64,000 nt of DNA, taken from assembly GCA_019112895.1 (NCBI GenBank), contig DXIM01000062.1, positions 54,344 through 118,343 of the forward strand, read 5' to 3'. The position numbers and the translations under genes were made by a program. The notes beneath the pieces were generated by a model. That model made no database searches and was not told the origin of the DNA. It saw nothing but the letters and a program-made list of their open reading frames with translations. The stretch comes from Candidatus Stackebrandtia faecavium. Lineage in GTDB: Bacteria > Actinomycetota > Actinomycetes > Mycobacteriales > Micromonosporaceae. Position 1 is the first letter of the stretch. Each line of letters opens with the position of its first letter. This document shows positions 19,856 to 30,281 of this stretch, piece after piece.

Positions 19856-20311
19856 TCACGTCAATCCGCCGGTCGAACCATGCCCACCGATGCCACGCGC
19901 CGATTCGGGCAGCTGCGACACTTCATGGAATACCACCTGTGCCACCTGCTGGACCACGAGCTGAGCGATACGGTCGCCTCGGCTCACACGCACCGGCGTG
20001 TCACCGTCGAGGTTGACCAGGTTGACGCGGATTTCGCCACGATAGCCAGCGTCGACGGTACCGGGTGCGTTGAGCACAGTCACGCCGTGCCGTGCGGCCA
20101 GGCCCGAACGCGGGTGCACCAAACCCACGTACCCGGGGGGAAGCGCACACGCGATACCGGTGTTGACCAGTGCCCGTTCCCCCGGTTTCAGTTCCACATC
20201 GTGCGCGGCATACAGGTCGACACCGGCGTCGAGCGGATGCGCATAACGCGGCAACGGTAGCTGCGGATCCAGCCGCGTGATTGCGACGCTCACCTCGTTC
20301 ACTTCACGCAC
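19856..20311 (-). CDS. dut: dUTP diphosphatase
   Basis: [62 protein letters not shown]. Confidence 0.97.
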   Translation of the reverse strand: MREVNEVSVAITRLDPQLPLPRYAHPLDAGVDLYAAHDVELKPGERALVNTGIACALPPGYVGLVHPRSGLAARHGVTVLNAPGTVDAGYRGEIRVNLVNLDGDTPVRVSRGDRIAQLVVQQVAQVVFHEVSQLPESARGIGGHGSTGGLT

Positions 20312-20348
20312 TCCTTGGGTTCAAATGGCGCAGCGGTATTGTCGGCCC

Positions 20349-20822
20349 ATGCCGCTCGATGACCGTACCCTCTTTCACGAAAGGCTCCTCCTGCCGTGGT
20401 GGTGGTGGCCCATCTGCCTCGCCCTCGCGATCGGGCTGGCCATTGAATTGGGCATGGGGGTTCCCGGGATGGTCACCTGGCTGCCGCTGGCTGTGCTGAT
20501 ACCGGCGACGATCGGCGGACTGTTGTGGCTCGGCCGTCTGCGGATCCAGATCGACGACACGCATTTTCGGGTCGACGATGCGTGTCTGCCGCGGGAATTC
20601 ATTGAATCGGTCGAACCTTTGTCCCAAACACCGTTGCGCGACGCCCTCACTGCGCAACTGCACCCGTTGGCGTTCGTCATCAAGCGCCCGTGGATTCGAA
20701 GCGCCGTTCGCATCACTTTGAACGACCCCGCCGATCCGACCCCCTACTGGATCATCTCCACCAAGCGCCCCGACGAAATATGCACGGCACTAGAAAAAAC
20801 TCGATGCGACGCCAATAGCTAG
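20349..20822 (+). CDS. DUF3093 family membrane protein
   Basis: MPLDDRTLFHERLLLPWWWWPICLALAI...TKRPDEICTAL; between dut and the DUF4193 gene. Confidence 0.85.
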   Translation: MPLDDRTLFHERLLLPWWWWPICLALAIGLAIELGMGVPGMVTWLPLAVLIPATIGGLLWLGRLRIQIDDTHFRVDDACLPREFIESVEPLSQTPLRDALTAQLHPLAFVIKRPWIRSAVRITLNDPADPTPYWIISTKRPDEICTALEKTRCDANS

Positions 20823-20834
20823 CGTCGCATCGAG
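20800..20834. terminator. Bidirectional terminator candidate overlapping the DUF3093 stop codon
   Basis: ctcgatgcgacgc-caatagcta-gcgtcgcatcgag: perfect 13-bp stem preceded by A-run. Confidence 0.75.
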
Positions 20835-20845
20835 ATTCGGGCGAT

Positions 20846-21148
20846 TTACGCCGCGCAATCGCGGCAGATGAGCTTGCCTTTCTTCTGTGTCGCAAGCTGG
20901 CTGCGATGGTGCACCAAAAAGCAACTGGAGCAACGGAACTCATCGTTTTGCATCGGCAATACTTTGACGGTCAGTTCCTCATCGGCAAGGTCTGCTCCCG
21001 GAAGCTCGAAGTTTTCAGCGACTTCGGCTTCGTCAACATCCACACTGCCTGATTGCGCATCGGTGCGCCGAGCCTTCAACTCTTCGAGGCTGTCGTCGCC
21101 TGACTCCTCGCTATCGCGGCGCGGTGCGTCGTAGTCGGTGGCCATAGC
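20846..21148 (-). CDS. DUF4193 family zinc-ribbon-like protein
   Basis: MATDYDAPRRDSEESGDDSLEELKARR...FRCSSCFLVHHRSQLA...LICRDCAA. Confidence 0.88.
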   Translation of the reverse strand, partial: AMATDYDAPRRDSEESGDDSLEELKARRTDAQSGSVDVDEAEVAENFELPGADLADEELTVKVLPMQNDEFRCSSCFLVHHRSQLATQKKGKLICRDCAA

Positions 21149-21582
21149 TAGTCTCACTCCCACTGTGGTCAATAAACCAAGTTCCTGCGGTCAGGCACGG
21201 AATCATCCCTTCGGCGTGGGTCATCAACTCGAACCTTCGTCCCTCGACCAGGTTGAGCTAATACGCGCCCACTCTCGCGAGAAGACACCCCCCGCGAGCG
21301 CGGTACCTTACCCCGCCTTGGAAATGCAACGACAGCCGGTACCCGACAGTTCTTCCCAAATGTGAGGCATCCAACCCGCAAAATCGCGAGGAATCGATCG
21401 ACGAATCCGACAATCTCGTCTTACCCACCCAGAAGCGACGCCACCAGGAAGCGACTTTACATACGGTCATGACGGATCGGATCGGGCACGCAATCATTTC
21501 GGTGACAAGTTCTCAAACCCGACTGCGCATCATGAGGGCAGCACGATAACCTCACCAGCAACGTTTGGACAGGGGAGGCAGT

Positions 21583-22098
21583 GTGCGCATCACGCAGGTA
21601 CGTGCCCTGATCGTGGTCGGATTCCTAACTGTCGTTGCGATCGCCACGTCGTTGTTCGCCATTGCCAGCGACTCCCAGACTGCGTCAGGCAGCCAAAATT
21701 GCGATCCCGGCGACGTTCCGGTCGATATCTCGTTGCCGGAAGAACATGACATCAACGTACGGATCACAAACGCCACCGATGGTGCCGGACTTGCCGAAGC
21801 GGCCAAGGAAGCCCTCGACGAATACGGTTTCAATGTCGAAGACATTTCGACGGACAAACAAAAAACGGAAGCTCCCGCGGAGCTTTACTACGGACCGAAC
21901 ATGGTCGCGGGAGGGCACCTGCTGCGTGCCTATTTCGCGAGTTCGGAACATCATTTTTCACTCGACAACGACACCGATTATGTCGAAGTTGTTTTGGGGG
22001 AAGGCTTCCAACAGGTGAACACGAAAAGCGATGCGCGCAACGCGTTGGGCATCATCGGACACCCGCAGGCGCCGGACGGCACCTGCCCGACGGGATGA
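21583..22098 (+). CDS. Envelope integrity protein Cei-like (LytR_C domain), secreted/anchored
   Basis: N-terminal signal anchor; VRITNATDGAGLAEAAKEALDEYGFNVEDIS; GTG start after gggagg; synteny with DUF4193 and sigA. Confidence 0.75.
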   Translation: MRITQVRALIVVGFLTVVAIATSLFAIASDSQTASGSQNCDPGDVPVDISLPEEHDINVRITNATDGAGLAEAAKEALDEYGFNVEDISTDKQKTEAPAELYYGPNMVAGGHLLRAYFASSEHHFSLDNDTDYVEVVLGEGFQQVNTKSDARNALGIIGHPQAPDGTCPTG

Positions 22099-22320
22099 TC
22101 CTATTTTCACGTCACTGCAATCCGAATCCCAAACTGCCACAACGGAAACACGCCTCGCGGCAATGGCTGTTGGTTGTTTCCCAAACTCCAGCGTTACAAT
22201 TCACGCCTGTCCGTATGGCGCAAGAGCCAACGGGCTGGTCCACAATCCAATGTCAGGTTCGTTTGGTGTGCACACATACCACAGCGAATCTCGCCCACCA
22301 TACGCCTCGGAAGGTAGTTC

Positions 22321-23907
22321 GTGACAGACGCGAGCCCAAACGGTACAGACGTCCGTTCACTGACAGATTCGCTTCTTCAGCTAGCCAACGATCGCGGTGG
22401 ACAACTCACTTCAGCCGACGTTGCGGGGTTCCTGGAATCCGCGGCGGTCGCTCCGGCTCAAGGAAAAAAGATCCTTCGGGCCCTGTCGGACGCCAACGTG
22501 ACCGTCGTCGTGGATGGTTCCGCCAGCACGCGCCGTTCCGTTGCCGCACGCTCCACCAGTCCCGCTTCGAAAGCGACGACTGCTAAGACCGGCACGAAGA
22601 AGTCGACCGCGAAGAAAGCAACGAAGAAGAAGGCAGAAGCGGAGGCTCCTGCTGCCAAGAGCGAAGCTGCCAGCGCCGTGACCGTTGATGCGGACGAAAG
22701 CCCGGAAGCTCCGGCGAAGAAAACCGCCAAAAAAGCCGCTAAAAAGGCGACGAAGAAGACCGCCGCCAAGCCTGACGCCGAGGCATCTTCCGAGGACAAA
22801 GAAAAGTCCGAAGCAAAGCCGGCAAAGAAGGCCGCTAAAAAAGCGGCCAAGAAATCCACCGCGAAAAAGGCGGCCAAGAAGGCTTCGTCGAAGAAATCGA
22901 AACAGGACGAAGAATCGTCCGAATTCGACTGGGATGACGAAGACTCTGAAGCCTTGAAGCAGGCCCGCAAAGACGCCGAGATGACGGCTTCGGCCGACTC
23001 GGTGCGCGCCTATTTGAAGCAGATCGGCAAAGTGCCGCTGTTGAACGCCGCTCAGGAAGTCGAGCTGGCCAAGCGCATTGAGGCCGGCCTGTACGCCGTG
23101 GAACGCCTGCGGCAAATCCGGGAAGCCGGAGAAGAACTTCCGATCAAACCGCGTCGTGAACTCGAATGGGTGAGCCGCGACGGAGAGCGAGCCAAGAACC
23201 ACCTGCTGGCCGCGAACCTACGTCTGGTCGTGTCGCTGGCGAAGCGTTACACCGGACGCGGCATGGCGTTCTTGGACCTCATCCAGGAAGGCAACCTGGG
23301 TCTGATCCGTGCCGTCGAGAAGTTCGACTACACCAAGGGCTTCAAGTTCTCTACCTACGCCACCTGGTGGATCCGGCAAGCCATCACCCGCGCCATGGCA
23401 GACCAGGCCCGCACCATCCGTATCCCGGTGCACATGGTCGAGGTCATCAACAAGTTGGGCCGGATCCAACGCGAGCTGCTTCAAGACCTCGGTCGCGAGC
23501 CGACCCCGGAAGAGCTGGCTAAGGAAATGGATATCTCCCCGGAGAAAGTCCTGGAGATCCAGCAGTACGCTCGGGAACCGATCTCGCTCGACCAGACCAT
23601 CGGCGATGAGGGCGACAGTCAGCTCGGCGACTTCATCGAGGACTCCGAGGCGGTCGTCGCCGTCGATGCCGTATCGTTCTCGCTCTTGCAGGGTCAGTTG
23701 CAGCAAGTACTCCAGACCCTGTCGGAACGTGAAGCGGGCGTTGTCCGTCTTCGATTCGGTCTGACCGACGGCCAGCCACGCACGCTGGACGAGATCGGAC
23801 AGGTCTACGGGGTCACCCGGGAACGCATCCGCCAGATCGAGTCGAAGACGATGTCGAAGCTTCGGCACCCATCTCGGTCGCAAGTGCTACGCGATTACCT
23901 CGATTAG
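22321..23907 (+). CDS. sigA: Principal RNA polymerase sigma factor (RpoD/SigA/HrdB), Lys/Ala-rich N-terminus
   Basis: Regions 1.2-4.2: [31 protein letters not shown]...[32 protein letters not shown]...[22 protein letters not shown]. Confidence 0.97.
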   Translation: MTDASPNGTDVRSLTDSLLQLANDRGGQLTSADVAGFLESAAVAPAQGKKILRALSDANVTVVVDGSASTRRSVAARSTSPASKATTAKTGTKKSTAKKATKKKAEAEAPAAKSEAASAVTVDADESPEAPAKKTAKKAAKKATKKTAAKPDAEASSEDKEKSEAKPAKKAAKKAAKKSTAKKAAKKASSKKSKQDEESSEFDWDDEDSEALKQARKDAEMTASADSVRAYLKQIGKVPLLNAAQEVELAKRIEAGLYAVERLRQIREAGEELPIKPRRELEWVSRDGERAKNHLLAANLRLVVSLAKRYTGRGMAFLDLIQEGNLGLIRAVEKFDYTKGFKFSTYATWWIRQAITRAMADQARTIRIPVHMVEVINKLGRIQRELLQDLGREPTPEELAKEMDISPEKVLEIQQYAREPISLDQTIGDEGDSQLGDFIEDSEAVVAVDAVSFSLLQGQLQQVLQTLSEREAGVVRLRFGLTDGQPRTLDEIGQVYGVTRERIRQIESKTMSKLRHPSRSQVLRDYLD

Positions 23908-24163
23908 CCGATGTGTTTTGTCGCATCCTGCGTGCACAATTGCAGCTATGGGCGCTTGCCGACGGCCTACTGCGTCGTATAGCGTATTCGGACTACGCAC
24001 GAAGCCATCGGCAAGTGGTCAGTGTGAGCCCAGTCGCGAAGGCCGCGAGCGGGAAGCAAACGCGTCAATTGCGTGTTGCAGTAATTGAACAATGAACTCC
24101 ACCCCGGGGTTCATGACAGTGATTGTCAACTGTGATAACAAGATCACAGCCGAAGGAGAGGCC

Positions 24164-24403
24164 ATGACACCCACCCTGACGCCCCCACCCGAGACGGACA
24201 CTCAGCCCGTCGCCGGTGAGCGCTGCGACCGGTGTAGCGCTTCGGCGAAGCTGCGTATCACGCTCGCGGGAGGAGACGATCTCGTGTTCTGCGGACACCA
24301 CGCCAATAAGTACGCGGATGATCTTGTGAAGATCGCCGTCGATTTCACTGCCGACAACGAGTTTGACTGGCGCGGCAGCGAACTTTTGGCCTCGAAAAAC
24401 TGA
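24164..24403 (+). CDS. Small conserved actinobacterial zinc-binding-like protein (DUF7455-like)
   Basis: ERCDRCSASAKLRITLAGGDDLVFCGHHANKY; RBS gaaggag upstream; downstream of sigA. Confidence 0.75.
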   Translation: MTPTLTPPPETDTQPVAGERCDRCSASAKLRITLAGGDDLVFCGHHANKYADDLVKIAVDFTADNEFDWRGSELLASKN

Positions 24404-24416
24404 CCCTTTAGACCAC

Positions 24417-24451
24417 AAGCGGTGGTCCGGTCAGCGACCGGATCACCGCTT
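24417..24451. terminator. Terminator candidate
   Basis: aagcggtggtccggtc-agc-gaccggatcaccgctt: 16-bp stem with one G-T wobble. Confidence 0.75.
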
Positions 24452-24469
24452 CTTTGTGTTCTAGGGCAG

Positions 24470-26173
24470 CTAGATCTTCTGGATCGCTTCGATGCGCTGT
24501 TCCAGTTGCTCGATCGTCGCTTGAGCGCTCGGCGGACCGCCGCAGATGCGCCGCAGCTCCGCATGGATCTTGCCGTGAGGCGTGTTCGTCGCATGGTGTT
24601 GCGCCGCCACGAGCGCGTTGAGGCGCTTGCGCAATGCGACACGTTTTTGTGCCGGGCTCTCCGGTTCCAGCGGATCCTTCTGGGCCGGCGGCGTCACTTT
24701 CGCATCGCGCGCCGACAACTGCTGTGCCTGGCGCTTCGACAGCAACATCGACACCTGCTCTGGGGTCAGCAACCCGGGTAGCCCCAAGAACTCCTGTTCT
24801 TCGGGGCTACCGGGCTGAATGGGGGTACCGAACGATGCCCCGTCGAAGATCACCTGATCCAGTTCCGCCGTGGATGCCAGCGTTTCTCGGCTATTTCCGA
24901 TCAACCCGTCCGGTTCGTCGCTGCGGCGTTGCGCTTCAGCGAGCAGATCTTCGGGATCGGGGTCGTCGGGGGGCCCGATGACATGGTCTCGGTCCTCCTC
25001 GAGGGCAGCCGCGAGCTCCAGTAGCGGCGCCACGCTCGGAAGGAATATCGAGGCGGTCTCCCCTTTGCGGCGTGACCGCACGAAGCGTCCGACAGCTTGC
25101 GCGAAGAACAACGGCGTGTGCGCGTTCGTCGCGTATACGCCCACGGCCAGTCGCGGGATGTCGACTCCTTCGCTCACCATCCGCACGGCGATCATCCAGC
25201 GATCATCGGAATCAGCGAACTTTGCGATCCGGTCGGAAGCTCCTGCGTCATCGGACAGCACCACGACGGCACGCTGACCGGTCACCTGTTCGAGGATCTT
25301 GGCGTAGGCGCGAGCGTCCTGTTGGTCGGAGGCGATGACCAGGCCGCCGGCGTCCGGCATACCCGCGTTACGAAGGGCACTCAGGCGAGCATCGGCGGCG
25401 CGCAGCACCTGCGGTATCCACTCGCCTGACGGGTCCAGCGCGGTCCGCCACGCCTGGGCAGTTAGGTCCTTGGTCATGGGCTCTCCCAGACGAACCGCGA
25501 GCTCGTCGCCGGCGCTGTTGCGCCACCGGGCATCGCCGGAATAAGCCAAGAACATGATCGGGCGCACGACGCCGTCCGCGAGCGCATGGGAATAGCCGTA
25601 GACGGTGTCGGGGCGCGACCGCAGGGAGCCGTCTGTCATGTGCTCGTATTCGACGAACGGGATCGGATTCTCATCGGACCGAAAGGGCGTTCCTGTCAGG
25701 CACAGGCGCCGCACCGCGGGTGTGAACGCCGCCTGCACGCCTTCGCCCCAGGATCGCGCGTCGCCGGCATGGTGGATCTCGTCGAGGATCACCAGTGTCG
25801 GTTTCGTCAATGTGCGGCGCTTATGCACCGCAGGGTCCGCCCCGACCTGTGCATAGGTGACCACGGCACCGTGGAAGTCGCTGGAAGTGTGTATATCCGC
25901 GTTACGAAACTGCGGGTCGAGAGCTATACCCACCTTCGCCGCGGCTTGCGCCCACTGCGTTTTCAAGTGCTCGGTCGGCGCCACGACGGTCACGGCGGTG
26001 ACGGCACCGCTGTCGAGCAGGTCCACAGCGACCCGTAGCGCGAACGTGGTCTTTCCCGCTCCGGGCGTTGCCACGGCGAGAAAATCGTCATCGTTGGCGC
26101 GATGGTAAGCGACCATGGCTTTTCGCTGCCACGTACGCAATGGTGCGAGAACTCCCCGACCGGTCACCGGCAT
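24470..26173 (-). CDS. SF2 DEAD/DEAH-box helicase
   Basis: LRTWQRKAMVAYH...VATPGAGKTTFALRVA...VILDEIHHAGDARSWGEGVQAAF...MVSEGVDIPRLAVGVYATN...AVGRFVRSRRKGE; start placed at MPVTGR. Confidence 0.92.
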   Translation of the reverse strand: MPVTGRGVLAPLRTWQRKAMVAYHRANDDDFLAVATPGAGKTTFALRVAVDLLDSGAVTAVTVVAPTEHLKTQWAQAAAKVGIALDPQFRNADIHTSSDFHGAVVTYAQVGADPAVHKRRTLTKPTLVILDEIHHAGDARSWGEGVQAAFTPAVRRLCLTGTPFRSDENPIPFVEYEHMTDGSLRSRPDTVYGYSHALADGVVRPIMFLAYSGDARWRNSAGDELAVRLGEPMTKDLTAQAWRTALDPSGEWIPQVLRAADARLSALRNAGMPDAGGLVIASDQQDARAYAKILEQVTGQRAVVVLSDDAGASDRIAKFADSDDRWMIAVRMVSEGVDIPRLAVGVYATNAHTPLFFAQAVGRFVRSRRKGETASIFLPSVAPLLELAAALEEDRDHVIGPPDDPDPEDLLAEAQRRSDEPDGLIGNSRETLASTAELDQVIFDGASFGTPIQPGSPEEQEFLGLPGLLTPEQVSMLLSKRQAQQLSARDAKVTPPAQKDPLEPESPAQKRVALRKRLNALVAAQHHATNTPHGKIHAELRRICGGPPSAQATIEQLEQRIEAIQKI

Positions 26174-26285
26174 CGACCGAACTCCCCTCTCGTGTTGGCG
26201 GCGCCGCGACCACGGTGCATCGCGCATCGCGACACGGAGCCTAGAAGTTATGTGCGTCTTACAAAACCTGATGAGCCTACGCGGG

Positions 26286-26708
26286 CTACCGTTCAAGCAA
26301 TATTGTGCGTGGCCCGACGTTGACGCTGTTCACTAGCATCTGCGCACCAAACTCTCCGGTAGCGACAGTGGCGCCGAGCGCACGAAGCGCCTCAACCACA
26401 TCAGTCACCAACGGTTCGGCGACCTGAGAAGGAGCGGCCTCGATCCAGCTGGGCCGGCGTCCCTTACGCGTATCGGCGTACAAAGTGAACTGGCTGACGA
26501 CGAGAATCTCCGCCCCGAGATCGGCTGCCGAACGGTCTCCATCGAGAATCCTCAGGTGCCAGATTTTATGCGCGAGCGCCACAGCATCTTCGCGGGTGTC
26601 GTCGTGGGTCACACCCACTAGCACCAACAAGCCATCCTTAATCGCGCCAACGGTTTCGTCGTCGACGGTGACGGCCGCCTCGCTGACTGTCTGAACTACT
26701 GCACGCAT
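26286..26708 (-). CDS. dtd: D-aminoacyl-tRNA deacylase
   Basis: [18 protein letters not shown]...LVGVTHDDT...[21 protein letters not shown]...[23 protein letters not shown]. Confidence 0.97.
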   Translation of the reverse strand: MRAVVQTVSEAAVTVDDETVGAIKDGLLVLVGVTHDDTREDAVALAHKIWHLRILDGDRSAADLGAEILVVSQFTLYADTRKGRRPSWIEAAPSQVAEPLVTDVVEALRALGATVATGEFGAQMLVNSVNVGPRTILLER

Positions 26709-26784
26709 CCAACTATCCTGCCCGTCTGCGTATTACATCCGACCCCGGGTGGCCATTCGCCGAGCGCAGTGCAACGCTTGAGGA

Positions 26785-27192
26785 ATGGGTCACGCGCACA
26801 ATAAACCCGCGCTCGTGACCGACGCTGAGCCTAGTCGGCACGAGCAGCTTCGGTCACGGCAGCTCCGCTACGGCATCATGATGGCAATCCGGGCGGTGCT
26901 GCTGATCGTGGCAAGCATCTTGGTCACAACCAAAACGCCGGGGCTGTGGCTGTGGCTGTCGCTATGCGCGGCCGGCATGGTTATTCTGCCTTGGGCCGCG
27001 GTCATGATAGCTAACGATCGACCGCCCAAGGATCGGTACAAAATGACGCGCTGGAGGCGAGGCCGCAAGTCCCAAGAACACCCGAACGAGTTGGGGCACA
27101 CCGAATTCAAGACGATCGACAGCGAGTTACACCCATGTAACACTGTCGCATGTACTGCTCGGCTAGAACTAAAGGCAACAGACGATGACTGA
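26785..27192 (+). CDS. DUF3099 family membrane protein
   Basis: Two TM; AVMIANDRPPKDRYKM; adjacent to DUF3039 gene. Confidence 0.75.
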   Translation: MGHAHNKPALVTDAEPSRHEQLRSRQLRYGIMMAIRAVLLIVASILVTTKTPGLWLWLSLCAAGMVILPWAAVMIANDRPPKDRYKMTRWRRGRKSQEHPNELGHTEFKTIDSELHPCNTVACTARLELKATDDD

Positions 27193-27454
27193 GACTTTCC
27201 ATGGCGATGGCGGCACTATCCTCGACGAACGCACCGAGTCCGATTATCGCTACGACGAGGGCGACGAGGACAAGTTCGCGCACTATGTACCCAAAGACAA
27301 GCTCATGGACGCGATGGTGTCCGGAAAGCCGATCCGGGCGTTGTGCGGAAAACTGTGGGTCCCTTCCCGAGACCCCGAGCGATTCCCGTTGTGCCCGCGA
27401 TGTCAGGAGATATACGAAACCATGAAGGGCGGCGGCGACGACAGCGAGGAATAA
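27185..27454 (+). CDS. DUF3039 family protein
   Basis: FAHYVPKDKLMDAMVSGKPIRALCGKLWVPSRDPERFPLCPRCQEIYE. Confidence 0.9.
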   Translation: MTETFHGDGGTILDERTESDYRYDEGDEDKFAHYVPKDKLMDAMVSGKPIRALCGKLWVPSRDPERFPLCPRCQEIYETMKGGGDDSEE

Positions 27455-27497
27455 CCTCGTCTCCGGTTCTGCCTGTCGCGCCGCCGTGCGGCATTCA

Positions 27498-28436
27498 TTA
27501 GTACAGGCTCGCACCGACGGCATTGATCGGCACGCTGACCAGCGCTATCGCCAACAGGTACGCGCTTATCCGCCACCCCCAGGAGCGCGGGGGCGGGTCG
27601 AGCAGACGATGTACTCGCGCCAGTACGCTCCCCCCGTCGATCGGCAAGGATCCGGGGGGAGTGTGCGCACCGGAGCCCATTCGCGCCAATGCCGAGGCCA
27701 GGGTCGCCGGCTTAGTGCTGCTGGTGGCCCTGTCGTCGGCAACCATCTCAAGCAAAGTGGCCACGGCGAAGCGCGCCCGCCGTACCCCCGGGAACCAGGG
27801 GAACGCCGTGACCCACGCCAGGAACGGGAGCGCAACAAGGTCGTGGCGCTCGGTCAGGTGCGCGTCCTCATGAGCCAAAACGGCGGCCACTTCAGCGTCA
27901 TCGAGGCGAGACAAGGCGCCGGTGGTGAAGATGATGCGGGTCCTACCTCGCGCCACCCGTCCTGGTAGGCAGTACGCGGCCGCGTCCGGATGATCCAGGA
28001 CCCGCCCGTCCCCGGGCCGGGCTGTCGGCCATGGACGCGACACCAGATCGACCAACTGACGGTGTCGCTTACGGGCCTTGAATGTGCGCCAGATCGTCAC
28101 CGGGAGCACGCCGACGAGCCACGCGGTGATCATGACGGCTATGGCCAGCAAAATGAGGTGGCCTATCCCCAGGCCCCCGGTGAGGTCTCCGGAGGCAAGA
28201 TTGCGGACGTATACCGCGGCGGCTTCCCACAGTGTCGGCCCCAACGGTGCAAGTGCCATCGCGGCCGCGGTGCCCAGGACAGTGAGCCCGCCGGCCAGGC
28301 CGACTGCCTGCCACAACACCAGCGCGGCACGGGGTTCACGGTAGGGCCAGCGCGCACGGTCCAATACCGCCGGGATGGGCCCCAGCAGGGCCGCGGCCAA
28401 GATCCCCATCACTGCGACGGCAACGAAGCTGCCCAC
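27498..28436 (-). CDS. M56-family (BlaR1-like) metallopeptidase, membrane protein
   Basis: Multi-TM with VAAVLAHEDAHLTERHDLVALPFLAW HExxH-like motif (HEDAH); paired with BlaI-type regulator. Confidence 0.92.
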   Translation of the reverse strand: MGSFVAVAVMGILAAALLGPIPAVLDRARWPYREPRAALVLWQAVGLAGGLTVLGTAAAMALAPLGPTLWEAAAVYVRNLASGDLTGGLGIGHLILLAIAVMITAWLVGVLPVTIWRTFKARKRHRQLVDLVSRPWPTARPGDGRVLDHPDAAAYCLPGRVARGRTRIIFTTGALSRLDDAEVAAVLAHEDAHLTERHDLVALPFLAWVTAFPWFPGVRRARFAVATLLEMVADDRATSSTKPATLASALARMGSGAHTPPGSLPIDGGSVLARVHRLLDPPPRSWGWRISAYLLAIALVSVPINAVGASLY

Positions 28437-28438
28437 GA

Positions 28439-28813
28439 CTAGTCACCGTCCCTCCGTCGGCGCGCCATGGCTTCCTCCAAGGCGTCTGTCAGCGCCGCTG
28501 CTTCGCTCGGTGTCACAGCATCGGCGAATCGCGCCAATGCTGCATCAGAATCAGGGGCGCTGTCCAGGGCCTGACGCATCAAGCTGGCGACGTGAACGTC
28601 GCGGCCATCCACTGGACGGTACCTGTGCGCGCGACTGCTACGGTCACGCACGACAAGTCCCTTGCTTTCGAGGCGCGACAACACCGTGAGAACGGTCGTG
28701 GCGGCCAGGTCGCGGTCACTGAGCTGTTCTCGAACTTCGCGAGCTGTCAGGGGTTCCGTGCCCGTCCACAGTATGTTCATGATGGCGTGTTCGAGCTCTC
28801 CCAGTCTCGCCAT
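28439..28813 (-). CDS. BlaI/MecI/CopY-family transcriptional regulator
   Basis: LGELEHAIMNILWTGTEPLTAREVREQLSDRDLAATTVLTVLSRLESKGLVVRDRSSRAHRY. Confidence 0.95.
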   Translation of the reverse strand: MARLGELEHAIMNILWTGTEPLTAREVREQLSDRDLAATTVLTVLSRLESKGLVVRDRSSRAHRYRPVDGRDVHVASLMRQALDSAPDSDAALARFADAVTPSEAAALTDALEEAMARRRRDGD

Positions 28814-28849
28814 TCGTTCGCTCCTTCTTGAAATTGGTAGACCATACGA

Positions 28850-28866
28850 TTCTACATACAGTAGAA
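28850..28866. promoter_or_regulatory. Candidate BlaI-type operator ttctac-ataca-gtagaa
   Basis: Perfect 6-bp arm palindrome 37 nt upstream of the BlaI-like start; embedded in an AT-rich promoter-like region. Confidence 0.6.
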
Positions 28867-29035
28867 GGATTGGCGATCTTGGCGTCCACCCAGCTATAGC
28901 GGTCGCCCGCTTGTCTCCCTTATTTGTGCCACGAATCGGGCCGCCCCATTTTCAAAGGTCGGCTTCGCCGTAATGCTGAGTTCTGGACATCACGCACGGA
29001 CGTGACACCCAAGATCTCCAGGAGAGGTAAGAACC

Positions 29036-30019
29036 GTGGTAACGCTGAGCAAGAAGACAAGCGCCATAACCGTCAATGATGCGGCCCTCCACGGGGCGAG
29101 TGCTGCGCCGGTCGACTCGATTCGGGCTTACCTTGACGGAATCGGCAAACACCGGCTCGTGACGGCCGGTGAAGAAGTCGAATTGGCGAAAGCGATCGAG
29201 GCCGGCCTTTACGCCGCTCACCTCCTCGACAACGACCCGGCCATGGCTGCGGATTCCGCAACGCGCCACGACCTTGAGGTCATCGCCAGGGACGGTAAAC
29301 GAGCCAAAGACGCGCTGATGAAGGCCAACCTACGACTCGTCGTCAGCATCGCCAAGCGCTACAACAGCCGTGGCGTGAGCCTGCTGGACTTGATCCAGGA
29401 GGGCAACGTGGGTCTGATCCGTGCGGTCGAGAAGTTCGACTACAGCAAGGGCTTCAAGTTCTCCACCTACGCCACCTGGTGGATCCGGCAAGCCATCACC
29501 CGCGCCATGGCAGACCAGGCCCGCACCATCCGCATCCCGGCTCACACCGTGGAACAGATCAATAAGCTGTCCCGCGTCCGGCGGGAGTTGACGGCGACAT
29601 ACGGGCGCGAACCGCAGTACACCGAAATCGCGCAGGCTATGGATGTTGAGCCGTACCGCGTCCTGGAGTTGCTGTCCTACGACAAAGACCCCATCAGCCT
29701 GGACCAGTCGGTCGGCGACGACGGCAACACGCCGTTGTCGGACATACTCCCCTGCACCGTCGAGGATCACCCCGCCGCAGAAGGCTCCTACCTGCAGCTG
29801 CGCAGCGAGATCGCCCGCGTCCTGGCCGAACTTCCGCCGCGCGAGCAAGGCGTGTTGCGCTCCCGTTTCGGCCTCGAAGATGGGCGGCAACGCACGCTCG
29901 AAGAGGTGGGTAAGGAATTCGGACTTTCGCGGGAACGCGTGCGGCAGATTGAGAAACTGACGCTGCACAAGCTCCGCAGCCAGAACCTTGCCGATCAACT
30001 CTCGGTCTACGTGGCTTAA
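29036..30019 (+). CDS. SigB/HrdB-like group 2 sigma-70 factor
   Basis: [34 protein letters not shown]...[46 protein letters not shown]...[17 protein letters not shown]. Confidence 0.95.
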   Translation: MVTLSKKTSAITVNDAALHGASAAPVDSIRAYLDGIGKHRLVTAGEEVELAKAIEAGLYAAHLLDNDPAMAADSATRHDLEVIARDGKRAKDALMKANLRLVVSIAKRYNSRGVSLLDLIQEGNVGLIRAVEKFDYSKGFKFSTYATWWIRQAITRAMADQARTIRIPAHTVEQINKLSRVRRELTATYGREPQYTEIAQAMDVEPYRVLELLSYDKDPISLDQSVGDDGNTPLSDILPCTVEDHPAAEGSYLQLRSEIARVLAELPPREQGVLRSRFGLEDGRQRTLEEVGKEFGLSRERVRQIEKLTLHKLRSQNLADQLSVYVA

Positions 30020-30281
30020 GGCGCCTGATCGAGTTTCCGCAACGTCGTGACGGTCATTCCGTGACCGATTGAGTCAGCCGCATGATCGTGCTGAGCGCCA
30101 CAAAAAGCACAGGCTAACATTGCAGGTACGAGCCTACGCTGATCGAAAATCTAGCGGTACGCATCGCTAGCACGAGCACATCGGCACACAACAATCAATC
30201 GGACGCCAGCTGGGGGAATAACACCACGATCATCCGGTGTTTTACCTGCATCGAGCATTTTTAGTGCGCGAAGGACGCGGC

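Noticed and set aside
22570-22910. Lys/Ala-rich repetitive tract in sigA (possible repeat or histone-like protein)
   Set aside because: Basic KKAAKK-type N-terminal extensions are common in actinobacterial principal sigma factors; in frame with the conserved regions.
24092-24135. Imperfect inverted repeat gaactccaccccggggttc as possible tRNA or riboswitch
   Set aside because: Arms too short and no cloverleaf or aptamer pattern; more likely 5'-UTR of the small downstream gene.
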